A stretch of DNA of 13,964 nucleotides, from NCBI GenBank assembly GCA_003024985.2, contig PXIH01S0027314.1; one strand, given 5' to 3'. Both the position numbers and the translations under genes were made by a program. This document shows positions 7,254 to 13,964 of this stretch, piece by piece. Numbering within the stretch: position 1 is the first letter of the stretch; each line of letters begins with the position of its first letter. The DNA is from Euperipatoides rowelli (Eukaryota; Onychophora; Udeonychophora; Euonychophora; Peripatopsidae). The notes beneath the pieces are model-generated. The model ran no database searches, had not been told where the DNA came from, and saw only the letters and a program-made list of their open reading frames with translations.

Positions 7254-7337
7254 AGTCCCTTGAGTTCTGCTTTCTTCTTGTTTCACTGTGGGGGTGTGAG
7301 TGAAGAAGAATATCAATTTCTAACATACACACACACA
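7254..7337 (-). repeat. Copia-type LTR end (3' LTR)
   Basis: Immediately after the copia Pol stop codon (minus strand) comes a polypurine tract, AAGGGGGA (7338-7345), then a TG-rich start and TGTTAGAAATTGATATTC. This is the expected order of stop, polypurine tract and 3' LTR. 7254-7325 repeats at 9910-9977 with about 90% identity. A (TG)n expansion separates the tract from TGTTAG. Similarity to the second copy ends sharply at 7254, so the rest of the LTR towards 7180 is either diverged or replaced. Confidence 0.7.
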
Positions 7338-7350
7338 TCCCCCTTATTGG

Positions 7351-8745
7351 TCACTCTGTATCTTTGGGTTCTGGGTCTGGTGTTTTCTTTTTTCTGGCCA
7401 TCATCAGGTTGGTCAGCAGGCTGTGCCTAGGATGCGGCAAGGGTTTAGTAAACACGTCCGCTATCATGAGGTTCATCTGGCAATACTGCAACATGATGAA
7501 TTGTGAATCTACTAGTTCTCGTAAATACTGCATTCTTAGTGCAATGTGTTTGAGGGTCGACTTGTTTCTTGTGGAGCTTATAATAGCAATAGTGCTCTGG
7601 TTATCACACTTTACTTCATATGGAAGAATGATCTTCACACCTATTACTTCGAGAAGTCTGTGTATCCACTGTGTCTCTTTTACTGTCTCTATTACGGCCA
7701 CCTACTCTGATTCGGCTGTGGATATGGTGACATTCCTCTGACAGATACTGGACCACGATACCAGGCTCCCCCTGAAGAAATGGCATCCCCACTGGTGGAT
7801 CTCTTGGTGTGTGGGTCTGCTCCCCAATCTGCATCGGAGTATGTTATCAGTTCTTCATCTTTGAGGAATCCTAGCTCCAGTACCATGTCCTTGGTCTTTT
7901 TGAGATAGCCCACTACTCGGCATAATGCATGCCAGTCCAGGTGTGATGGTGAGTGGGCACTTCTTCCCAGCACTCCTGTGGCCAGTGATATGTCGGGCCT
8001 ACTTGTGTTGGCGAGATACAACAGCTCTCCCAGTATCCTCTGATATAGTTTGACTTCTGGTAATTTAGGTGACTGATCATCTGTTTTGGAAGTCATGTAG
8101 TCTGGTAGAATAGGAATGCTGCTGGTCAGACATTCTTGATTCTCAGCGTGTTCGAGCATTTGTTCTATCTTGTCCTGTTGGCTTATCTGGTATGTAGGTG
8201 GGTCAGTAGTTTTTCTAAAGTTCATGCCCAAGTAACATTGTACATTGCCCAGATCCTTGATGCAATACTCTTCCTTTAGTAGTTCGATGATTGTATCTAT
8301 ATGGTGCTTGTCCCTGCTTATCAGGGACAAGCACCATATAGATACAATCTATATGTGTTACAATGACATACGGTTGATGGTCTATTGTTTTTTTAAGAAC
8401 AAACAGGGATCACTCTCACAAGTTTGTAGTCCCTGGGAGTTTAAACTGTATTTGAGTCTGCGATACCACTCGTTCTAAGCCTGTTTGAGCCCGTATATTC
8501 TTGTGTGTAGTTGGTATGTGGCTCCCTTGCTGAACAAATTGTCTGGTGAAGGTGGTGCTTTCACGAAAATTGTTTCCTTGAGCTTCCCGTATAAGAATGC
8601 CGAATCCACGTCCGTGTGTTTTATGGTCCAGTCTTTTTCAGCTGCTAGTACAAGTAGTGTTCTGAGGGTAACAGGTTTTATTACAGGAGCGTAACTTTCA
8701 TCATATTGTTCCACATATCTTTGTTACTGTGAAATCATCTAGTTG
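7351..8745 (-). pseudogene. Ty1/copia Pol: reverse transcriptase and RNase H
   Basis: The C-terminal third of a copia Gag-Pol. From 8745: QRYVEQYDESYAPVIKPVTL (RT start), KHTDVDSAFLYGKL (first catalytic Asp, in the DV.AFL block), then IYGLKQA at 8475. Past a TAG the same frame continues, NEWYRRLKYSLNSQ and SDPCLFLKK, to the palindrome at 8289-8349, which occupies the place of the YVDD catalytic motif. 8330-7692 resumes with RDKHHIDTI, KDLGNVQCYLGM, YQRILGELLYLANTSRPDI and the RNase H start, YSDADWGADPHTKRSTSG. After a frameshift another frame shows VSWSSICQRN, STAESE and a TAG in place of the next Tyr codon, then VAVIETVKETQWIHRLL, DNQSTIAI and ADVFTKPLP, ending at 7351 beside the polypurine tract. 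Gag, protease and integrase are absent. Identity is very secure; it is inactive. Confidence 0.93.
8289..8349. repeat. Perfect inverted duplication, 28-bp arms
   Basis: 8289-8316 and 8322-8349 are exact reverse complements around a 5-base spacer (CTTAT). One arm is ordinary copia RT sequence encoding RDKHHIDTI; the other is an inverted copy lying where the preceding YVDD codons should be. Beyond the arms copia reading resumes on both sides. A 28-bp perfect match inside a decayed element means the event is recent or is a cloning, amplification or assembly artefact. Confidence 0.95.
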
Positions 8746-9291
8746 AGTGCAAATGGTTGTGACAAAACAATGCAGTTTGATAAACAATTAATGCAACGCT
8801 GTTGTGTTGTGTAGTTGCTCAGATTATTGCTAGAACGTGTGTGTTATCCCTGGATGATTTATTGACTCTCATCCAAACTGATGTTAATTATTTCGATTAA
8901 TCAAAAAACAAAATATTTTTTGTAGTACTAATAATAGTTGTTTGATCAAAAATTATTCTCCAGTACTCAGCATTAAATGCTACACTACTATTGTAGTAAA
9001 TAGGCTACTGTAGGCCTTAACGTAATTATGTCCTATTACTGATGCGATAGCTATATGAAAAAATTTATACTAGTTTTTTTTATCAAAGTGTAATAACTTT
9101 AGTAAACATCAATACTTGCATTGATCTAGGAGATAGCCATTAAAGTTACTAAATAATCGTAGATAATTATACATTAGAGTTCAACTACTTGCTGTATCTA
9201 TTAACATGTTGCATATATCAATTAGAATTGCCAATACAGGCCATGCAGAAAATTTGAAACGTATTACCTCAGGCTTGTTGTTCTCCTCTAG
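8746..9291. other. Unassigned A+T-rich sequence
   Basis: Copia similarity stops near 8745 and nothing recognisable follows: no long frame, no transposon motif, no strong inverted repeat. The last bases (about 9270-9291) form a pyrimidine-rich run ending in TCCTCTAG, which could be a splice acceptor on the plus strand for the frame described next. Confidence 0.4.
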
Positions 9292-9624
9292 CTATCCATC
9301 ATCTACTTAGTGTTTGTTATTTTAGGAACATCTTTAATTACTCAGTTTGTGATTTATCTCCTCATTTTTGTGCAGGAGATCAGTGAAGAAATCTTTTTCA
9401 CTCCTTACCATGTGCTTTTGTAGCATGGCGGATTCGTAAGGTACAAGAGACTACTGACGTCATTAACAGGATTTCACATGTTTGATTGCAATTTAGGTGA
9501 ACTGAGCATGACAGATGCTTTATCTTGGATGGCTGCTCCTATTAGTTGGATGGCATCCACACACAACAACGATCTGCATTTACAAAAAAAAAAAAAAATA
9601 AATAAACAATTATTAAAAGAATAA
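9292..9624 (+). pseudogene. Unrecognised plus-strand frame with membrane-like segment
   Basis: A plus-strand frame of 110 codons interrupted by a single TAG (9421-9423). It follows a pyrimidine-rich TCCTCTAG, a possible splice acceptor. The first 43 codons begin LSIIYLVFVILGTSLITQFV and continue YLLIFVQEISEEIFF, a strongly hydrophobic stretch long enough for one membrane span followed by an acidic turn. The second half includes GFHMFDCNLGELSMTDALSW and a WMAAPISWMAST repeat, then runs directly into a 15-base A tract (9584-9598) that encodes Lys and a stop at 9622. The poly(A) could mark a processed pseudogene or truncated retrocopy. I do not recognise the protein. In sequence this A+T rich, one such frame by chance is possible, so this is a candidate only. 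Confidence 0.3.
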
Positions 9625-9909
9625 AACATGTGTCATTGTTCATGATAAATGAGTTAGGATAAACAGATATACAAATTAATAATAAATATCTTTGCTGTCA
9701 AGATCATTATATGGATCTAATTCATCATTGCACACATACATTAATTCCATGTATGCAATCTAATGTCCGTACATACTGTTATGCTTACTTGTCGATGTCT
9801 GCAAAATATTATCTGTAATAAGAAAACAAAAAACAATAATAATTACAATAGAGTGATCATTAAAAAATAAAATTGATATCAAGTTGAGAAGTCAATGGTG
9901 CACAAAATC
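9625..9909. other. Unassigned A+T-rich sequence
   Basis: No gene is recognised. The minus strand has a 27-codon open stretch, IAYMELMYVCNDELDPYNDL and onwards, ending near 9681, preceded about 60 bases earlier by a T-rich TTATTACAG that resembles a splice acceptor. It is interrupted by a stop and matches nothing I know. Confidence 0.3.
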
Positions 9910-9977
9910 AGTCTCTTGAGTTCTGCTTTCTACTTGTTTCATTGTGGGGTGTTAGTGAAGAATATCAATTTCTAACA
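9910..9977 (-). repeat. Second copy of copia LTR end
   Basis: This 68-bp block matches 7254-7325 at about 90%, with a 3-base indel, in the same orientation. On the minus strand it starts TGTTAGAAATTGATATTC, and it is preceded by AAAGGGACAGGGGGTG, which looks like another polypurine tract. That would make it a second 3' LTR end rather than the 5' LTR of the copia remnant. No copia Pol is visible upstream and no tRNA-Met-type primer site downstream. Confidence 0.7.
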
Positions 9978-10157
9978 CACCCCCTGTCCCTTTAGCAAAT
10001 AAATGATAATCCCCAATATTCTCTTAATCACCAAATGAAAATAAAACATTCATAATGTCTTAATTTTCTATCACAAGGCACTACACTATTAAAATAATCA
10101 ATTTGCTCCCCTTAATATTCCTGCAATATTTTCTGTTCCATATACGATTTACCTAAA

Positions 10158-10313
10158 TCATTCAGCAAATACATGTGAATTAGGCCCATATCCTTTGGGG
10201 CTAGGGCCTTTTCTAGTCAAATCAAATTTATTTTTATGAATGTTTATTTGATCGGGGCTTTTAGCTTCTTTCAAATCGTTTCTTTGTATTAATATGTGTG
10301 AGTTGAAATAAAC
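10158..10313 (-). CDS. Unrecognised 51-codon exon-like frame
   Basis: On the minus strand, TTATTGTTATTTCAG (a good splice acceptor: T-rich run then CAG) is followed by an open frame of 51 codons that ends in TGA at 10158. It reads VYFNSHILIQRNDLKEAKSP, later KFDLTRKGPSPKGYGPNSHV and FAE at the end. The composition is not that of random A+T-rich translation: it has a basic RK step followed by a Gly/Pro/Ser/Tyr-rich segment. It has no transposon signature. It could be the last coding exon of a host gene on the minus strand, or chance. No upstream exon in a matching phase was found: a candidate near 10580-10650 (ending at GTGAGG) does not join in frame. No function is proposed. Confidence 0.3.
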   Translation of the reverse strand, partial: VYFNSHILIQRNDLKEAKSPDQINIHKNKFDLTRKGPSPKGYGPNSHVFAE

Positions 10314-10789
10314 CTGAAATAACAATAATATACTGAAGTAAGTTTCTCCAATATTGTTTCAAACAAAGTTTTGCCATCAGTATTTGCATGAAATACTTTA
10401 CAACATCTATATTTCCATATAGAAAATATTAGAAGGTTTAGTGTAGATCTAACAAAGCGGAAGCAGATTAAGTTTAAAGCAATAGGGTTTTATTAAACGG
10501 AATAGATAGATTTTACTAAATAAACAATAGTTAAGAGTTCAGGATGAACAAACAAAAGATACTGATACCTCACTTGAGTCTACAGTGCAAGTCTTTAATG
10601 CTGTGGGAATCTTCGTCTTCCTTTCCTTTAATCTTGGAAACTATAATGGCAAGAAATTCATGTTCTATGAAGAGATATAGTCTTATATAATGTGCATGTA
10701 GAGTGCGTGTGTAGAGCTTTGTTGCTGTCTAGAAGGTGAGTTTAGCATTTCCTTTTGACTTCAATTCAAACAGAAATTAATACTACAAA
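10314..10789. other. Unassigned sequence
   Basis: No transposon or gene is recognised. On the minus strand a short frame (about 10570-10640) reads SKIKGKEDEDSHSIKDLHCR and ends at a donor-like CAAGTGAGG, but it cannot be joined in phase to the exon-like frame at 10313. The stretch next to 10789 grades into the 3' part of a LINE. Confidence 0.3.
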
Positions 10790-11510
10790 AAATAATTTTT
10801 AAGCCTGCTTTGGTAACTGAATAATTAAGTTGATTCAATTGTCCTAACCCAATTGAAAGCTCTTAGTACCATTTTGCACCTCTAAAACAAATGATCCTGA
10901 GTTTCCTGAAATTCAGTACACAATGGACATTAATTGTTCTTATCCTTGTTGGTAATAATCCTAGTGTAAATCTAAAAATGAAATTATCCATTGTTGGGTA
11001 ACACTTTATATCCTTAATAAACTTATTATTTTTTATTTCTATTCCTATTTACTGTATATTGAATTGCTGAGCCTCTTTTCTTGCTTCTCTGATGAAATTT
11101 TTAAGTGTTACCTTATCCTTTGTTTGTATTACTTGTTCAACACTAGTTACTATTTTATCCCATTTGACAAACAATTTGTCTTTCATGACTAGCCTATATT
11201 TCCACAGATCTGAAAATGTCCCAAAATTTCTTCATATGAAGTTATAATTAACTGTATTGTATGTACAATGATTTGATGTCCACCATTACAAGACTTACAT
11301 GCTTTATTGGGTAAATGACTTTTTCATTTGCCAATATTATTTTTTACGGCAAATATAAATTTTTGGACGAGATGCCTATACTGCTGAAAGAATTTTCCGA
11401 AAACAGATAGAACGGCATATAGTAAATGAACTTCGGTACTATTACAGTATTAATAAATTGAACCCTTGAAAGCCAACCTAAATTCCTACTCTGTGCTTTA
11501 ATGAGTATCT
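10790..11510 (-). pseudogene. LINE ORF2 C-terminal remnant with CCHC motif
   Basis: Heavily decayed 3' part of an ORF2, without any long open frame. From about 11480 the minus strand spells LGWLSRVQFINTVIVPKFIY then YMPFYLF, the block just after the reverse transcriptase palm (compare WKPFLDRVEIINAYLLPHIY at 13251-13592). Further on, after several frame changes, NFIFRFTLGLLPTRIRTIN leads, after a stop, to the zinc motif CPLCTEFQETQDHLF-stop-RC at 10876-10929 (C-x2-C-x8-H-x4-C). Spacing is identical to the motif at 12583-12636, so both come from the same broad LINE group. Stops interrupt the motif and most frames. The 5' end meets an A/T tract before the hAT-like MITE at 11550. Confidence 0.75.
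10876..10929 (-). other. LINE ORF2 CCHC zinc motif (decayed)
   Basis: C-x2-C-x8-H-x4-C with all four ligands kept although a TAG stands between His and the last Cys. This motif near the ORF2 C-terminus helps bind template RNA or DNA in L1/Tx1- and R-type LINEs. Confidence 0.7.
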
Positions 11511-11549
11511 GTTTGTTTTTTATTTAAAAAATAAAATTAATACAATTAT

Positions 11550-11809
11550 CAGGGGTGTATGAATTCAAGGAGCCTTGGAGCCGTGGCTCCTGAAAAAAAT
11601 GATTAAGTTTAATGTTTAATGACCTTCACCAATAACATCAGTATAATAAAGTTTATCTAAAAATTAAATACATAAGTTACAATAGTTTTTCTTGCTTTAT
11701 CAATAATTGTTACCAAGCATGTGTGCCCCAACCCCGTTTCCCACTTCTTACATGGCTCCTAACAATTTTTGCCTGGCTCCTGAACTTTTGGAAGATTTGT
11801 ACACCCCTG
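11550..11809. mobile_element. hAT-type MITE, 260 bp
   Basis: The ends are CAGGGGTGTA and its reverse complement TACACCCCTG, 10 of 10 bases, a classic hAT terminal inverted repeat (CAGGGGTG...). Similarity resumes further in with GGAGCC motifs on both sides. There is no transposase; the plus-strand open frame across the right end is just translated repeat. The 8-base flanks (ACAATTAT and CAATACAT) do not match well, so the target duplication has decayed or the ends have been altered. It sits between two LINE C-terminal remnants. Confidence 0.75.
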
Positions 11810-12371
11810 CAATACATGAATTTAGTGACAGTTACTTCAATTGCACCTTAGTTAAACCAAAACATTACATTATTACAATTATATACTACAAGATCGCTCA
11901 AACAAAGACCCATTAGTTGCCAGACCCCTTCCTTCTCAATAGCATATTATGTTGCCGTTCACCTGATCCTCCAGGGAAATATACTCCAGATTCATCAGGT
12001 GACGGGCTTTTTATTCTTGTTTGCTTTCTACTTAAATATTAAAATTCAAATATATATAACTTAAAAAAACTTTGAAGCAGACCTCTATTGTATCGAGACA
12101 AATCTTAATCATACTCACATTATAACACTAAAAAAGATCTATTACTCATTCAAATATCATAATCTAAGAGAAAATCTCCCTAAAAATCTTCTAGTAAGTG
12201 GAGTACATTTCTCCAGTTATATGCTTACTATATAATGATCTTGCAAACCATAGGGAGACCTCTTTTTAATGAATCATTACCTCCTGTAGACAGGGACTCT
12301 AAGAAAAAATTATCAATCGCTCTAATTATATTAGAGTAAGCAACCACCAACCCTTTTCTCCAACTTAATGC
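11810..12371. other. LINE 3' untranslated / unassigned sequence
   Basis: No gene. The part near 12371 is probably the 3' untranslated region of the LINE at 12372-13910 (minus). The part near 11955-12016 holds an inverted repeat followed on the plus strand by a T run, listed separately. No LINE poly(A) or microsatellite tail could be placed with confidence. Confidence 0.4.
11955..12005. repeat. Inverted repeat, 12-bp arms with a bulge
   Basis: CCGTTCACCTGAT pairs with ATCAGGTGACGG, leaving one bulged T, around a 26-base loop that itself holds a direct repeat of CTCCAG. On the plus strand GGGCTTTTTATT follows. It resembles a transcript hairpin with a T run, but in animal DNA this has no assured meaning. 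Confidence 0.5.
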
Positions 12372-13910
12372 TTATTGCTTTGTCATACTTATTCCTCTTC
12401 TTTCTTTTCCATAAATTCTAATCATAATATAAATTTGGATTGATTTTATCAATTTTTTAACATTTGCGTCACTATATTTTATACTAAAATTAGAGTCCCT
12501 ATCCACGAGAATTTCTTTCATTTTTAAAACAGAGTAGTTCAAAAAAATCATTGTATGTTTCTCTCAATTGTTTAAAATAATCACATGATTTGAAAATATG
12601 ATCATCATTCTGATCAATATTTTTACACAAAATACATTTATAATCTTTAACAAAATTAAATTTTATAGCCTTAGTTGGAGTTACAAACATCTTTTCCTTT
12701 CTTCTCCATAAGGCATCGCTCCATAATCTTGGCACAATATTAATTTGCGGATATAATACATTTTCTTGTCTTTGGTAGAATTTATTATTTTGATATACCA
12801 AATAGTCTTTTATTTATTTCCTATTACATGGAAATAAGTACATTTTTTATCATTATACTGATCATATTTATACACTTTGATACAAAGACAACAGGCAATA
12901 AGGAATAATGTACTGTATAATACCTTAACCTCTCCTCCCCAGTCTTTCTAATCAATTTCAAAATTTGCCTTTTATGATTATATTGTTTTTCAGTTCTAAT
13001 AATTTGCTTCAAATATTGATATATTTATTTAGAACCAATAAACATTCTATTTGCTGGTGGAAAAATTTGATTTAAATACAAAAACGCATTAAATTTTACC
13101 TTCTGTACCAGGAATTCGTCCAATGTTATAGGATCAAATTTTAATTCCAGAACTTTCCACAACTTTCCTGTTATTCTCCAGTCCATAGAAATATTCCTTT
13201 TCCTATATGCTGACTGATGTAGTGTTAATAGATCACTACCATCTTTGAGGTCAACAGCACCATATTGCCTTATCACATTGTTTCAGTATATTATTATCCT
13301 GTGCAGACATATTCATTATTCTGTCCAATCTTAAACTCTTGACAATTGCTTCTGTTACAGGTAGACCAATTATTCCCCCAAGTACTAAATTTAGTGATAA
13401 TCGTTCTCTTGATAAGTAATGGGTTTTCATTCCTGTCCAGAAATCGTCTGCTATTAAAAAATCAATCTTTTTTGCCTGTTTCCTATCTATATTATAAACT
13501 TTCGCAAAGAAATAGATATGTGGTAGGAGATATGCATTAATTATTTCAACTCTATCTAGGAAAGGCTTCCATTTTAGTTTTCTCTTTATCATTTTTTTTT
13601 CTACATTTAATCATTCAATCATATTTCTATAGGATTGACCCTTACCATTTTTCCAAAAATCAATCCTAAAATTTTCAGATTTTCTTTTTTCTTTATTTCT
13701 CCTGTATTAACATTTTGATCACCTCTTATCATACATACTGTTTTTTTTCCAATTCACACTTAATCCTGAGGCATCATAATCCGGATCAAAAACTCCATTA
13801 TTTCTTCAAATTTCTTTTCATCCCTAAGCAAACATATTACATCATCAGCATAAGCTATAGTATTAATTTTTGTAGTTTGAGGGATCTGCTCCCCAGTAAA
13901 AATTTTATTC
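12372..13910 (-). pseudogene. LINE ORF2: RT palm (YADD) to C-terminal zinc motif
   Basis: The 3' half of a LINE ORF2. From 13910: FTGEQIPQTTKI, then AYADDVICLLRDEKKF with the catalytic YADD intact at 13841-13852; a shifted frame gives ASGLSVNWKKNS, the next RT block. 13592-13251 covers the RT thumb and following domain (WKPFLDRVEIINAYLLPHIY, then SLNLVLGGIIGLP). 13276-13025, 13012-12824 and 12801-12499 continue in other frames, the last with LWSDALWRRKEKMF and the zinc motif CILCKNIDQNDDHIFKSC (C-x2-C-x8-H-x4-C) at 12583-12636. The tail runs to a TAA at 12372. At least five frameshifts. RT fingers and endonuclease are missing; the sequence beyond 13910 is an A+T tract. The GGIGLP block and terminal CCHC suit the L1/Tx1 group. 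It may be the same family as the 5' half at 4084-6149. Confidence 0.88.
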
Positions 13911-13964
13911 TAACAAAAAAATAAAAAAATACAAGAATTAAATATTAGATAAATGCACTAAATG

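Noticed and set aside
7364-7741. Long plus-strand open frame across copia RNase H
   Set aside because: It is the antisense shadow of a well-supported copia frame and has no domain of its own.
8245-8694. Plus-strand frames opposite copia reverse transcriptase
   Set aside because: Antisense shadow; one of them exists only because of the palindrome, which copies RDKHHIDTI onto the other strand.
9425-9462. Promoter with YY1-like ATGGCGG and a CRE (TGACGTCA) on plus, sharing ATGGCGGATTC with the LINE leader near 3021-3031
   Set aside because: Eleven shared bases and one 8-base site are too little to claim a promoter or a second LINE start; no LINE coding follows.
10570-10640. Upstream exon for the frame at 10158-10313
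   Set aside because: The donor-like end leaves a phase that gives an early stop or a different frame after joining at 10313.
11955-12005. Hammerhead ribozyme on the minus strand
   Set aside because: CTGATGA is present next to the stem, but the GAAA core and a proper second stem are not in position.
11955-12016. Bacterial-type terminator (hairpin plus T run)
   Set aside because: The context is animal repeat DNA, the loop is 26 bases and the T run is separated from the stem; no bacterial gene is nearby.
13346-13924. Plus-strand frames opposite the LINE RT
   Set aside because: They mirror minus-strand frames with clear RT motifs (YADD, GGIGLP) and are A+T-biased shadows.

Overview
This window looks like a repeat-filled, gene-poor stretch of an invertebrate animal genome. 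An arthropod, probably an insect, is my best guess. The DNA is roughly two-thirds A+T, carries seven scattered N bases, and is dominated by decayed eukaryotic transposable elements. There are no bacterial operons or ribosome binding sites. I see no intact gene, rRNA, tRNA or CRISPR array. The organism is inferred only from the element types: a gypsy element primed by tRNA-Trp with a CHCC Gag motif, a copia element, several LINEs, and MITE-like inverted repeats.

Layout, left to right. 29-677 (minus) is the endonuclease of a CR1-like LINE. 720-1328 (minus) is a gypsy fragment: a Gag zinc motif, an aspartic protease, and the linker towards reverse transcriptase. 1402-1759 and 2188-2543 are two ~96% identical copies of that element's LTR, tRNA-Trp primer site and leader. 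Between them lie a 217-bp palindrome (1946-2162) and a coding-like scrap on the plus strand. 2544-2925 (minus) is a PHD-type zinc-finger ORF1 fragment, which may be the other half of the LINE at 29-677, split by the gypsy insertion. 3138-3797 (minus) is a LINE ORF1 with an RRM-like domain and a zinc knuckle. 4084-6149 (minus) is the 5' half of a second LINE: ORF1, then ORF2 endonuclease and linker. About 6771-7180 (minus) is the extreme 3' end of another LINE with its (AAAT)n tail.

7254-8745 (minus) is a copia 3' LTR, RNase H and reverse transcriptase remnant. A perfect 28-bp inverted duplication sits where its catalytic YVDD should be. 8746-10789 is mostly unassigned; it holds a second copy of the copia LTR end (9910-9977), a plus-strand reading frame with a membrane-like segment ending in poly(A) (9292-9624), and a 51-codon minus-strand frame behind a splice-acceptor-like site (10158-10313). 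10790-11510 (minus) is a LINE ORF2 C-terminus, 11550-11809 a hAT-type MITE, and 12372-13910 (minus) a larger LINE ORF2 3' half with YADD and a terminal CCHC motif.

The genes do not form a pathway: they are layered retrotransposon debris with frameshifts and stops throughout. The most striking global feature is that every autonomous retroelement whose direction can be read (at least eight remnants from about five families) lies on the minus strand. This is the arrangement expected of a one-directional piRNA cluster or of an intron under orientation selection. Local anomalies worth checking are the perfect inverted duplication in copia, the tandem LTR-leader units with an N exactly at one boundary, and the two small unassigned reading frames.
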